Shown here in pieces: positions 1 to 13,553 of a stretch of 64,000 nt of DNA. The stretch comes from Albula goreensis. Its lineage: Eukaryota > Chordata > Actinopteri > Albuliformes > Albulidae. Where the stretch lies: assembly GCA_022829145.1 (NCBI GenBank), contig CM040746.1, positions 8,078,684 through 8,142,683 of the forward strand, given 5' to 3'. Made by a program: the position numbers and the translations under genes. The notes beneath the pieces were generated by a model. The model saw only the letters and a list, made by a program, of their open reading frames with translations, did not search any database and had not been told where the DNA came from. How positions within the stretch are numbered: position 1 is the first letter of the stretch; the number at the start of each line of letters is the position of its first letter.

Positions 1-265
1 TTGCAATGCCTTCAAAATCCTTATTTAAAAGTGCCAGTAATTACTGCTCATTTCAACTGAAAGCCTATTATCTTACCATAATATTACTCTTTTGTTCTGA
101 TGTAATGTCTGGGAAGTTACATTTTAAAATAACAGATGATTACCGTTCATTTCAAATTGGCGCACAATTTTGCGAAATTATTACACTTTTGCTTTGATGT
201 AATATGCAAGAAGTTATATTTTAAAATAAAGGTAGTGACGTTTCAAATTATCACATCATTTTTGA
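1..265. repeat. Degenerate tandem triplication, period about 97 bp
   Basis: Three diverged copies follow one another. The anchor ATTT(T)AAAA followed by an ATTACYG-like word and then CATTTCAA recurs at about 23, 121 and 218, giving spacings of 98 and 97 bases. The second and third copies share a TTTGATGTAATRT core and an AAGTTAYATTTTAAAATAA block. The array may continue to the left of the window. Confidence 0.75.
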
Positions 266-2216
266 ACATATTATCACCCCTTTAGTCCAGTAAAATGCTA
301 CAGATATTTTTAAACATGGGACTGATTGCTTTGTGAAACTGAAATTGATAGTTTTACATGCAATTTGTCTGTCGAATTTACCATTTTGTCTGCATGGTTA
401 CTACCAGCACTTAAGTAATGGATTTTTGGTACTTGTTTGAAAATGCATAATTATCCTCTGAATTTCAAAAAAATCTGATCAACAAAAATATTCACACATT
501 TTTAATATGGTCATGTCGCAGTTTCTTTTCATAATGACAAAGAACATGTCATACACAAACTATGCCTCTTTTAGATTGGGCCATTTTAAGGTCACAATTT
601 TAAGAACTGTTTTAAACAAGCTAAAGAAATACTCTCTCACATGATAAAAACTGACTGAACGTAGTCCACCCACCTTTAGGTGGCATATAGAAAAATAAAT
701 GGCAAAAAAGCTTTTGCAAGTCCTGATATTTGATTCCCATAAAAACAAAAGCTATGCCAATGGCCGATTTAAACTCAAATTGAACCTTGTCTGAGGTATT
801 GTGAAATAGTACTTAATTGCAAACTTAAGTTAGCCTTGTTCTGGAAAGCCCAGCAGATACATGGTTTTCCTTGTTTTAAATTATCTGCCAAAATTTGTAT
901 GGTTGCCCGTTGTGCTTTTCTGTCAGGGTATACAGTTTTATGTTGAATAGGCAACTCATTAACCTGCAGTGTTGTCTAACCTGCTTGTTATAAACATAAC
1001 GACAGGGATGTCACAATGAACCCCTTAATCCTCAATAATAAATGAATCTGAATTCCATACTGAAATGGTCTTTGTGAGGACAGTCATACATCCTTTGCTC
1101 TTTAACTCACCCGCTCTTATTTATGCATACCATAAATTTCACCATATATCTGAAGTGCAACTTGTATACTGACAGGAGCCATAAATAACTCATTACAGAG
1201 GAAGCTATTCGCTGCAGGTGAAATACAACTCACAGCAAGCGCATAGCAACCAGATGCACTAATTGCCTTAGTTAAATCAAACACTTCAGTAATAATAAGA
1301 TGTGTTATTAATCCGAGCCTAATAAAAGAGTTGATACTGCTAATAAAAACCACAAAGTGAATATGCACACTACAGTAGCAGAGGTTACCGTTTTGCACTA
1401 TTTGTCAAATTGCGAACAAGGATCCCTCTCAGGACTCTTAATAAACACATTCAACTGCTCTCTCAGGGATTCGGTCTGTTGCTGTATGCTGGGGCTTCTA
1501 AATTAATTTTTATTCCATATAATCTGTGCAGCATGGAGTTCTGCTTGAAACAAAACATGACATACAGGTTAGCCAATCACGTCAATCCACACTAATCTCT
1601 CAGACCTCTAAATTTTACCTGGCAACACTCAGTCAGAAGAGGTAATTGCATTTTTCCTCCAATCAGGTGGGGGCACCACACACAAATATCAATCTATACA
1701 GAAAATTATAGCCAGGCAAAGATCTGTAGGAAGAAAGAAGCACTTATTTTTCTACACAGGGCATTCAATGGCATGCCTCCATTTCATTTTCTGGTGTGGA
1801 GTGGCAGTGTTCTTGTGAATAAGGTGAATGAGAAAGTTAAAAACAGTTACATTATGTAAAGAAGGATTATTTCACCCACGTTTTTCAAAATGAATGCATC
1901 CAGGATGCCAGAAAAGTGCCAGAAATGTGCAGCTTATGCAGAAATTGTGGTTTTCGAGCCATTTTTGAGGTAATGAAAACTAATCTATTTAAATGCCTCA
2001 GGCCTACATGCCACCACAATATCATAAATATAAAAGAGTACAGTGGGGAATGACAAGCTGAACTCTTAAAAGAAATGCAAGTACTGTATCATAACTTGAT
2101 GTCTTCACATATTCAATTGTTTACTTATTTTGAAGTAAACAATTCTATAGAAATGTGTGCATATGATATTATGGTAATACTGCAATTTACTGGGTAAGCA
2201 CTGACAATTGGTTGTA

Positions 2217-2353
2217 CGGTTGACCCTCCCACATCGCAGAGGTTAGGGGCTCAGCCCCCCGCGATCTGGACAAACCGTGTAAAAAATTAGTGTATATTTA
2301 TGGTATTAAACGATGTGGAGATGTGGAAAGCCGCGATGTGGCAGGGTCACCTG
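2217..2353. mobile_element. Tigger/pogo-like MITE with terminal inverted repeats
   Basis: A 137-bp element whose ends are inverted copies of each other: the left end CGGTTGACCCTCCCACATCGC pairs with the reverse complement of the right end, with only a few mismatches. Both ends are flanked by TA (2215-2216 and 2354-2355), the target duplication of Tc1/mariner-type elements. The terminal CAGTTGACCCT-like motif recalls Tigger/pogo ends. There is no coding capacity, so it is a non-autonomous copy. An internal GATGTGGAGATGTGG repeat lies near the right end. Confidence 0.8.
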
Positions 2354-3540
2354 TAATTACAAATGAGTGACTGATGCTCGTTTCAGTGCACCTCTACATA
2401 AATGCATATGGTTTAAGGTGACCCTCTACATGTTTGGCAGCAGGGGGTGGTTTTGTAATAAGACGTATTCAGTTACTCATGTGAAATCACCCCAGTTGTC
2501 TATGATTTTCTACCCTTACAGGACATTTGCATCACTAATTTCTCTAGTTATCAGAGTTGTATGGCACATTTTTAAAATGAGAGATTTAGTTTCACAATAT
2601 CAATTTCATGACACCAAGTGACATCATGTGTTACGCCACAGTTAGCCTAGCATCATAAATGCATGTTTTATGTCACCCTTTATAACATTTAGCCTTTAGC
2701 CAGGTGACATTCTTGATTATGTCACATTTTGTATAATGTGTTGCATAAGGAAGTGTTATGTCTCACTTTATGAAGTATGACATTTACTTTTTTAAAAAAA
2801 GGTTTTATGTTCTTGCCAATCTGATTTGAAATAATGCTCTTACAGAAAAACGAGTACATCTAAATGTACGGTAGTTGAACGATGACACTTATATAATACA
2901 TTAGAGGTAGCCTTATTCTAACAAGTTAGTAACTATGGCGTTTTAGGTCCTTGCTGAAGATGACCTATGATGCAGAGAAAAAAAAATTAATCATAAAATA
3001 AAAAAAGAAATCACTTCATTATATTACATGTTTATATTGCAATTATCATTTTTTTCTGAGATGGCTTACCACCAGCCAATGACCTTTAAATGATGTGATT
3101 AAAAAGGTCACAGATTTCACTGATTATCAAATTAAATAAGCTGCATTGACGTTTGAATGGTGCTGGGAGAAAGTTTCACCACCTCCAAACACCCAGTGTC
3201 ATGCGTCTATTTAATGGACATGTGGTTAGATGATCACCCATGGCAACTCTCAAAGCTCATATACAGCACTGCCGCCAGTGAACTGGGAGGATTCAAAGAC
3301 TGCTGTTAGATCTTTTATTCTTGAACACTATAACATCTTGCTTGTTAGCAGACATTATGGAATATTTCTAAAGAATAGAATTGCGAACAAATCTGCTGCT
3401 GAGAAATATATGAGGCAAAAATAGGGAAAAAGGCAATCTTTCTCCGCTGACTTCTTCCTCCTGACCCTCCAAAGCAACACGAGATTGATTTGAAAATTGT
3501 GTTGCTTAGTTACAAGGCATTATTGTTCCTTTTTCAAAGT

Positions 3541-3567
3541 GGTGGGGTGGGGGTGTGGGGGGGGGGA
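3541..3567. repeat. G-rich tract
   Basis: Runs of 4, 5 and 10 guanines separated by single T or TGT spacers on the plus strand. The pattern could form a G-quadruplex. Confidence 0.8.
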
Positions 3568-4048
3568 TGCTGTCGGCTCAGCCCAGATCTAGCCAGCATG
3601 CTGTGGGTGCTGTTCTTAAGACTTTAAACTACTCTTGATTCTGAGGGTGCTGTTCTCAAGAGTCTAACCTCCTCTCCTCCCGATTCTGAGAGTGTGGCTC
3701 TTAAGACTCTGAACTACTCCACATCCTCCAGGTGCTGTTCTGAAGGTGCTGTTCTCTGAAATACTCCTGCTTCTCACATTTGTCTCTGCCACTCCCTTTA
3801 ATCGTTTTTGAACGCTCCACTTGACAGACAAGCCTCCCCTGAATTTGGACCACATGAAAAATTATGGCTCTTTGATCGAAGTATTAGTGCCAAATGGGTT
3901 GTCTGGAGAAGCTGCAGAAAAGCATTTACAGAAAAAATATTAACATAAATAATTGAGCTCTGATAACCGGCCTTTTAATCTTCAAATGGACAGAATAACT
4001 TATGCTCACACGCCCAGCTCCTTTTCATTGAGACGTTCTGGAGACAGC

Positions 4049-4095
4049 ACACCGAAACACACGCACAAACACACGCACAGACACACACACACGTG
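4049..4095. repeat. CA-rich microsatellite
   Basis: Imperfect ACAC repeat interrupted by GCACAA and GCACAG units. Confidence 0.9.
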
Positions 4096-4334
4096 CATCA
4101 CAATTCCTCATCGTAATAGCTTTAGTGTCTCTGGTGCAAGGATTTTTTTTTTACGGAACCTCTTTGATGCATCAGCATAATAAAAAGCAAAAGAGGAGGG
4201 GTAAAGCATGGGTCTGTTGGAAAGCGTATCCCCGATGTTGTGCCAGCATCTGACTCCGTTCTACTGCTTGCTCCGTACCTGCCTCTCATGTGAGTGTGGA
4301 AGCAGTACTGCCACAGTGCTGTGAAGAGAGATGA

Positions 4335-4366
4335 TGGGAGGGGGAGGGGGAGAGAGAGGGAGAGAA

Positions 4367-4397
<31 letters not shown>
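4335..4397. repeat. GA-rich polypurine microsatellite in the promoter
   Basis: A run of GGGA, GGGGA and then almost pure GA dinucleotides makes a plus-strand polypurine tract of about 63 bases. Such tracts can bind GAGA-type factors or form triplex DNA. Its place at the left edge of the CpG-rich block suggests it belongs to the core promoter region. Confidence 0.9.
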
Positions 4398-4868
4398 TGC
4401 TGCCGGATCCTGGTTGGCTGAAGCGTGGGGGCTGACTCAGTGGATCTGGAGAGGCAAGCGTGTGACAGATGCACTTTTCTCCCCCCAGCCCTCGCCATCA
4501 GACCAGCGGCTCCCTGCCATTGGCTCCGCGCAGTGGACCGGCAAACGCAGAGAAGCGCTATAACGGCATGCCTGTCTCGTCGAGCGCCGCGTTCCCTCCT
4601 TCAGCGGTGGACGGCCACGGAGAGAGCGGGAGCGCCTGCGCTTCGGGCAGAGCGGAGTGAGGTGGCAGCAGAGCTGTTCTTCTGATGCGGAGCGGCGGAG
4701 GAAAAAGCCGGACCACGCGCACCAGAGAGAGAGACAACAACAAGGGGGGAACAACGCAACGCACAGCCCTTTGGCACTTTCACTCCCCCCCCTCCCCGCT
4801 CTAAACCCCCCCTCCCCGCCCAAACTGAAATGAGAAACTCCCTCCTGACTGACTAAGAAGACTGACCC

Positions 4869-4910
4869 ATGGCTTTTGCAGCCAGAGAGAGGGGAACGCT
4901 CTTCTGTTGA
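4869..4910 (+). other. Upstream ORF (13 codons plus stop) in the putative leader
   Basis: The ATG at 4869 sits in a CCCATGG context, the same immediate context as the real start at 5019. It opens a 13-codon frame ending in TGA at 4908-4910, about 110 bases before the main ATG. If transcription starts upstream of it, ribosomes would meet this uORF first and reach znf804a by reinitiation or leaky scanning. The peptide (MAFAARERGTLFC) resembles nothing I know. Confidence 0.4.
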
Positions 4911-4913
4911 TAA

Positions 4914-5410
<497 letters not shown>

Positions 5411-6240
5411 GGAAAGTGAGTGCCTGGACACGTGTGGGTCTGAGTGTGTGTGATTTCAGGGTACCATTGCAGCTCCCAAGGGTTAATTCATTTTAATATT
5501 CGTTATGACAGTGTGAAGAGTGTTGCAGATGGAAAGAATGAGAAATGTTGTGACCAGTGACCGTGCGGTAATGCCCGGCAGATGGATGGGGATGACTTTA
5601 ATCTCCACGCAGGCAGTCATAAGCGACGTCCGGGGATTGAGCTCTAATAGTTCTTTTAGAGGTTTAGCCCCATGATAATCTCTCTGTTTCCCAACCACAT
5701 ACCCTCCCACTGTCCCTACATGCATCTATTTTTTATACGCGTCACATTTAGGGCGCAACTGTTGTGTCATTAAAGCCAAGAACCAGATATTGGAAGCCTG
5801 CTAGGTAGATTTCCCTCTATGTATATATTTAAAAAATGTGTTTTTTCCACCCTTTGTTTGGTGTAACAGAGGGGAGTTAGCGAAAATGAAAGTGCAGTGT
5901 TCCTGAACTGTAATTTAATGCTTTGCTCCTGAAGGGTTGCTTTCATGCCTTAACAGAGCAATTAAAATGTACGCCTTCTCTAATTACTTTTACTCACCCC
6001 ACACAGCGTATCACCGTAACCACGAGCAAGGGGAGGGGCTTTTCCCGACGGTCGATTTGCATGTTTACGGAGAAGGGGAAACAATCCCAAAATTCTGTGT
6101 TCTGTGTTGAGGGCGGTTTCGAGAGGCTTCAGCTGCCCCTCTCCTGGTGAAGGAGCGAAACGGTAGGAGCGTTGGGCATCGTCATGGTGAAGCAGCAACA
6201 GATTGTTTCAAGTCAACAGGAAAGAGAAGAGCTTCCAGTA

Positions 6241-6253
6241 CCCCCCCCCCCCC
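6241..6253. repeat. C13 homopolymer
   Basis: Thirteen consecutive cytosines. Confidence 0.9.
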
Positions 6254-6304
6254 TCAACTCCCTCCGGGCTGCTGGGCTTGTTGCAGTCATCTGCCTCAAT
6301 ACAG

Positions 6305-6326
6305 CTCTCTCTCTCTCTCTCTCTCT
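6305..6326. repeat. CT microsatellite
   Basis: About eleven CT dinucleotides. A second, shorter CT run lies at about 6586-6600. Confidence 0.9.
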
Positions 6327-8298
6327 TCAGCTACGGTCCTCTGTTACATGTCTGCACTGTGGGGACCTGATTTCATTTAATCCAGAATTATGGGGACTGG
6401 AAGCGGGGTGGGAGTTTCAGGGTGGGGGGTGTTCCCGCCTGTCGCTGCATGAAGCTGCGGTGAACGTTCGTTCCCCGCTCCCACCAGCATATATTGTGAC
6501 CGTAAATCTGATGCGCTCCTAGAGCAAAGGCGAATCAGAGCCACCGTGGTTCGGTAAGAGTTATGCTTATCTCTCTCCATATCTATCTCTCTCTCTCTCT
6601 TTTGCTCTATCACTTTTTTTTAACTGTGTTGCCATCTGCCTCCCGGAACACGAGGAGGCTTTTGCAAAGGAGGAAAATCGTTAGCCATCGGGAATGGTTT
6701 GTGTTCTGTAAAGAGGATACCTCTGATGAGACGGCAAGGCAGGTGGACTCGCTATGCGCGTTCCGGTCGGTCGCCCCCGCCGTATTCGCTATAGCGGAGA
6801 TCTTGTGGGTGAAACCCATCCCCTGTAATTAGAGGCCCTGGCTTCACGCTCGGCTGAATTGCTCTGATTCAGTGCGCCTCACGGGGCAGAGCGGAGGTGA
6901 GGGAGGGAGGGACCTGTTGATTTTAAAAAGACACTTGCATTTCCTACGGAACACCAGCCGATTAAGGCCGAGGAGTTTTAGATTAAGGCCCTCCGCCATG
7001 GCAGCAACAGTGACTTACGAAAGGCCGCAAGTCAAATGACAGGCCGCCGTCCCTCATTGCTCTTGCCGGGCAGACGCCAGTATGGCATTGTTCAAACACG
7101 AGACCAAAGTAACGGCAGGCTTTATTGGCAGCGTCCTTTTGCGACAATCTGACGATGACTGTAATGAAATGAAAAAGGGGAGTCTCGGAAGGCTCTTTGA
7201 GTCTGTCCTCAGTCCGCCCAGCACCACGCTAAAGGTCTCAAACTGTTATCATTAGCGGAAGATTTAATTTCACGTTGCGTTGCTGCTGAGTACACAAGCC
7301 TCAAATCAGACCCCCAAGGGCCAATGAGCTGCAGCGACTGGAGCAGCTGATGTTGAAGCAGCAGGAAGTGAAGAGACCCCCCATCACCTGCTCCTAATGA
7401 GCGTCTCTTCCCTCACCTACAAAAAAAGCACTGCATTTCCGCTGTATTCAAATGCCTTGATACAAGCTCTATTTTTAATGAGGTCGGATAAGACAGAAAA
7501 TTATTTTAAATGGCCCATTAACAGCACATAATCCAACTTATCCCCCGTGTATCGTTTGTTGCTAAATGAACCCACGGGCTGTTATATTTTGTGCATTTTG
7601 CAAAAGTGGTGGTAGTAGTAAAAACAATCAATAAATAAAGCTGAAATGAAAGACGAGAAGAAGCCTAATCTGCTGGCTTTTTTGAAAACCAGGCAGTCAA
7701 TCTCAGCCCCTGTTCTGTGTGTGAGGAAGTGAACACTATGCCTCTATGTCACTATTGAAAATGTAACACATAAAATGATACCGTACGCGTTCAGAGCTAT
7801 CTGTGAAAGCGCATAGCGCTGCAGTCCTTTCCCGGCTTCCTTCAGACCGCGTCTGAGTGATGGTGCGTGAGGGGTATTTTTCTCCCGAGCTGTCGCGAAT
7901 ATGCATATCGCCAGGGTTATCTCCGCAGCCTCTATCGATTTCCCTTCTGAGTCACGCTCGGGCTACGCGGACTGCTGCCAAGTCCAACTTTATTCTCGCT
8001 GAGCACGATGTGATCGGCAATTCATGTGGAACCCAGATCGGCCTATTACGATTGCACCACGCGTCCATCCACCCCGTCCCTGTCCCGCAGTTTACTACGC
8101 CCCAGATGAAGCGGTGAAATAAGAGAGTTTGACAGAAGCGTTAAAATCTACCGCACATAAATATGTCTCCTGCTGTCTTTCTTCTGTATATGGAGTTTAA
8201 AAAATATATAACAATCATTTTAATAAATTAATAAAAGCAAAAAATCAAGTGCAGTTGTTGTGGGTTCTTCCACAGCGGGGTCACCATAAGGCCTCTAG

Positions 8299-8320
8299 GT
8301 GTGTGTGTGTGTGTGGGGGG
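8299..8320. repeat. GT microsatellite running into G
   Basis: About eight GT units followed by a run of six G. Confidence 0.85.
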
Positions 8321-11300
8321 CAGAGGGTGTTTTGGGGGGGTCACATGAAGATCCCCCAAACCTATATAAGCCCCGCTATCGTGACATGGCGAAGTCTGAC
8401 ACAAAACAGCGGTGAAAACGAGGCTGCCCTCACCCTCCTCTCCCCTTCACTGGCTTGTCAGGGCAAAACATCTGCCACCGTAATTTGGATATATGCAGCA
8501 GATTTCATTTGAAAACAGACTTGGGCCTTTGCGCAGTTTTAATAGTTTTTGTTGTAATGAGTAATGAGTCCGTATGGCTGCTGTGGGCACCATGGTCCAT
8601 ATTGATATCTGTATAAAAACATAATTCATATATGTCAGCTCTGTACACTGTCAAGGACAATTACAATTTAATTTCTGACCTCATTTAGAAAACACCTTTA
8701 CCACAACTGCCATGCAAATCTTGGTGATGTCACCAAACGTATGTGGTTTTTGTTCTGCTATTGTTATTATTGCGATTATTGATTTGGTCTATGTACAAGG
8801 GAATTTGGGAAAAATAAAATGGGTGGTCTTAGCTGATAGGGCTTAAGGGAGTGTAACTGCCCTCGGCCCCCCTCCTCCCTGCCCCTCTGTGGAACATGTG
8901 TGTGCGTGATTGTGTTCCCCGAGTCTCTCAGCTCCACAGCTGCTTCCTCTGCATTTGCTGAAGGAACGCACCGTTGAGGTGTGAACATTGGCCCTGCTGC
9001 TTCAAGGGAAGCCTGCGAAAATCCCGCCTTCTGTCGCCTCAAGCCTGAGAGGGACGAGGGGCTTTGCGCTTCGCGCTCTCAGGCAGGGTTGCTGCCGTGG
9101 CTGCCATCGAGCTCACCTTGGAAACACGTCGCGTTTTCTGCGGAAGGCGCGGGCGGACTCCTGTGACAAATTCGGCCCTAATTAAGGAGTAAATGAATGG
9201 CCCTGTCGCTGCAGAAGAAGCCATTGCTGATATGCTCCGCTATGTAATTAATGTGCAAGTCTCCTGTGTGTTCAGCATAACACCCCAGTGTAAATTTGAG
9301 GTGACCTCTCGTGTTTTAACCATACCACAGAATTACTATTCAGTGAAGAGAACAGTTCTGTCATTATTGTTGAATTCAAAGTCGGGTAATAATAATAATG
9401 GCTCACAATTGAACCCCTCCCTCACTCTTACCTTATTTAGGCAAAATGCTTATTTGATTTGCATATCCCCTCCTTCTGTTTTCAGCTGTATTGTTAGTCT
9501 GGTCTTCCGTCCACCTGCGCACAGAATATACATGCCAAGAAATGCACAGAAGAAGCTAAGCACAGAGAGTAGTAGTTTCACAGGCAACCTAATGACGACG
9601 TTAAATCACTACCTTTAAGATCCTTTTGCAACAATTTCCCAAACAAATGCCGCTCAGGAGCCAATTCGGAACCTCATAAATGTGCAAATTCTCCGTCTTC
9701 TCCCTGAGGTGGACTCATTCGCGCACCACTTCCATCCACCCCCTCCCCCAAAAAAAAAAAGCCCTCCCCAGGATAAACAGAGTATTTATGAGTCACAAAA
9801 GCACAGCAGGGCTTTATTGTGGGGCTGGTGATGTGTCATAATAGCAAAATTACACAGTATCAGGGGCTACATTACCATTCAGCACCTCACACTTCCAGCA
9901 TCTCACTCTCAGCAGAAATTGCAAAATGAAATCCTTCATGCCGTACTGTACATGAGAGCTCTGGCTCAATTATATAGATTGTTATTGTTTACAGTAATAA
10001 ATATTGAAATCACTCCAAAACAATGGTGGGTCCTCTCTGAATTGGTGTAATTTTTTTTTTACCCTCCCTCTGTCTTGCATCATAACTTGTACAGATTCTC
10101 AAGAGGACAACTAGAAAAATGCTGAATCAAACATTCCATTCTTTAAAGTAAGACACTAAGCAAACACAAACACAAAAGACATTGATAATTCTTTGCATTG
10201 TTAAATAAAAGCCCAAGTCTTCCTCTGACCCATGAAGCCCAGCTTGTTCCGTTCCCCTATAGAGAACACAGTAACACACAGACGGAGATGTGGAGAGGCA
10301 TCTGAAAGCAATGGCCGAAGCAATAACCGACCAAGTTCATTTCTCCACTATCTCATAATTCTCCCTCTGCCGCTCGGAGCTTATTAAAACAGATGTATCC
10401 TGTGAGGGATATCTTAATGTGTGGTACGGAGTGGATAAACTTTTTTTTTTATCCTGTGTTTGGCCTGCCCTAGTCTGGTACAATACGACCTTTTCTGTTT
10501 CAGAGGTTTGATAGAAACTGACTAAGCAGCAGCTGCGACAAAGAAAATCACATTTTGCACATGATGCAAGATATCTTTTTGTTGAGTTTTCACAATCTAG
10601 CTACCTTGGTTTCCTTCTTACCAGCACAGTTCATAACATGCTCATTTCAAATAACCAGCAGCAATATATTTTAAATATAAATAAGCTTGGTTACATTTAT
10701 TAAGTATTAATGCGGCACTGTAAATGTGCACAGAGAAGTATAATCCAAACAATAGTGCCTTTATCATTTAATGCTCATCCACTGGATGCCTGGCTAATTG
10801 CGCAGTCAGGATGCACAGGGTAAATTAAGGGTTGAAAAAATGCCTCAATTAAAAAAGCACATTTAAATACAGGTACTCTGTGAATGAACCATTTTATATC
10901 ATTAAGCTTTTGAGATGAGGACTCTGTCATTTTCCCTGTCACTCAAAGTAGCTTTACATCTGAGCTAGCAGCTCTGACTTGCACTGCGCATTTGTGTGAT
11001 AAGAGGAGAAGCAGAATACAGAGGGATTTTCGCACAGTCTCGTCAACAATCGCCATAGAGATCGTTCTGTGAAGCAGGAAGGAATTGGAAACAGCGATGC
11101 TAGCAGTGTAATGTTTGGATATCTTTTCTGTATGTGACAGAGTTTTTTTGCTCTCAGATTTGCTCATGATGAAAGTCAGGGTCGATTATAGTCAAAGGCA
11201 TTGATCGTTCATTAAATCTAAAAAATGAGCCCTTTTTCTTCTTTCAAAGAAATCAATCCTATTACAATGGTAGACAGTGGATTCATCACACTCTACGTGT

Positions 11301-13530
11301 GTAGATTCAGTGCGGATTTAAACTTTGAGGGTGTTTCAGAGATGTTCATCCTATCCTGGAATTAATCTGGCAGTTTGAACTGCCAGTGGTGCAGAGGTAG
11401 CATACCCATTGCTAATACTGTTTCCACTGGTTTAAGAAACTTATAGCAAGCTAGATTTCTACCAGCATATATCAGCCACAATTATTCTCTGCATTAAAAT
11501 GATGGTGAGGATGGAATTCCCACCTTGTGAGACTATCCCATTTAAGTTCTAGGCTTAAGTTGTTTCTCTTCATTATTTTCATCATTGTATATGGTTTTTC
11601 ATGAGATTATTATGATTTGATTAAACCATTTTCATAAATGATGCTTTACTTGATACAGATTTGTCAGTGATGGTTTGTGCAATGGATGTACCTGCACCTC
11701 TCTTTAGAGAATCAGGTGGTTACATTTATTATTTTACGACATCTATTATTGTATTATTGTAAGTATTCATGAATGGGATAGATAAATGATGAAATCATGA
11801 AATGAAAATGGCTTTTATTTTGAAGTAAAGCCCATAGCGTGCACAATATACAGCTTTTGTTGAGACTGGGTCACAGCCTATGTTCTATGTTCATTGTTGG
11901 GCCAGTTATTTTCTGGTTTTTAGAAACTATTCTAAATGCCCATCGACCCCTGACCCCTTGATCAACTCAAGTAACAGACCCACCTGCAATTCATCCGTTG
12001 CCCCTTGACCTCTCTCCAGACCTGTTAGAACTCTCATTTTTTGTAGAATTCCGCATATTAAAAATTATTACATATATTTATTTTCAGTCTTAATATTAAT
12101 GCCAAATGCATATTCTTTCTTGATTTCGAGCTAGTTATCTAAAATGCAAGATTTTATTTAATGTTTCCATTACTTTGTCTAGTAATGCGTATTTGAACTG
12201 TCTAAATTATTGCACTAACTCAGGTGAATAATATCAAGTGCTAAATAAGCGTTAAATTATCTTAATTAATCGCTCTTCCTTATTTAGAACCGGTTGACAC
12301 TGATTCTGGCAGATGAGCAATTTTACAGGGGACTAGCGAAGCTAAATGTAAATAATTGATTTAAAGGAAAGACTGAGTCTATTCCCCTATGGTTTCGACA
12401 AAAAAGACCGTTATTTTCACTAACAGTAACTTTGAAGTCAAGTCGGTAATTTTTCTAGCCAAACCTCAGGGTGTTTAAGCACAAGATTCTTCTGAAGACT
12501 AGTCCCATATTTACCACAAATGCAAAGCTTATGTGGTTGGACAGATATGAAATAATTTTCATGTACATCTCGTGACACTTTTAATCTGAGGAGAATACCG
12601 TATGTAGCAATTTGTGCTAGCGAGTTCTAAATTACCCCAGTTAAATGCTAGTGACTTCAATTTGCCAAGTGCAGAACGGCATAATCCTAACAACCTCGTT
12701 TAGGATCTGATACCACATCGATTTAGAGATCTGCTCTTGAAGATTCAAGCATGTGGATTCAGCGGAGAACGTTTCCGGCTTTGCTGTTGGTTTTGGGAAC
12801 AGGTAGGGTCATATTTACTGATCAGAAGTATAATGCAGGCGAGCCTTTAGCGTGACATATTTGGTGGCAGTATGAATTGTTTAGCGGGAAAGAGAAGGGC
12901 GGAGGAGTTTAGCAACAAAAAACAAACTACCTACCTGGGAATATCTCTGCTGAGCAATGAGAAAGCCTACTTTGTGTAAGCGTTCAATTCTTAACACTAT
13001 TACGTACAAATTAGAAAATAGACATTTCATCCCCTTTCCCCGAAACATTGGGCGATGCCGTTAGGGTGTCTGAGATTCTCCTATGATGGAAATAAGCCGT
13101 CTAGCCGCCTAAAAAGAGTATTTTTCATGGATTATGGCAGTGCGTGGCTTGGTATTGCCCCAACCAATGCTACAGAGGTCACTGGACAGTAATTGACAGA
13201 GGGTGCAGAAAGACATCTCTTTCTATCTTGCTATCTCTTAATATCTTAATCAGCGTACAAATAAATCAAATTGATGGTGCCCACATCAAGGCTGACTTTC
13301 TGTTTTACCAAAGTATCCTTATTTAGAGCTATTTCATGCCAAATTAGGACACTGCTGTTAATTGTAATTAATGACAGACCATCATGTGTCCGACTCATTT
13401 TTAATAAATTAACTGCGGGTTTGAAAGTGAGGAGGAAATCCATAAAATCATAACCTGTACTTACATGGCTGCCACCAGAGCGACACTAGCACCAGTTTTA
13501 TATCTACATATGTGCTTGATTAAAAAAAAA

Positions 13531-13553
13531 TATATATACATGTATATATATAT
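13531..13553. repeat. AT-rich simple repeat
   Basis: TATATATACATGTATATATATATG, a palindromic TA repeat preceded by a nine-base A run. It lies at the 3' boundary of the antisense LINE remnant and may descend from its tail or insertion site. Confidence 0.8.

Larger units (their letters stand above)
1..4319. other. Upstream non-coding region
   Basis: No gene can be supported here. Open frames are all short and resemble no family I know. It holds a degenerate tandem repeat (1-265), a Tigger-like MITE (2217-2353), a G-rich run (3541-3567) and a CA repeat (4049-4095). The stretch 1110-1400 is unique and low in simple repeats and could be conserved non-coding DNA, but this cannot be judged without comparison. 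Confidence 0.6.
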
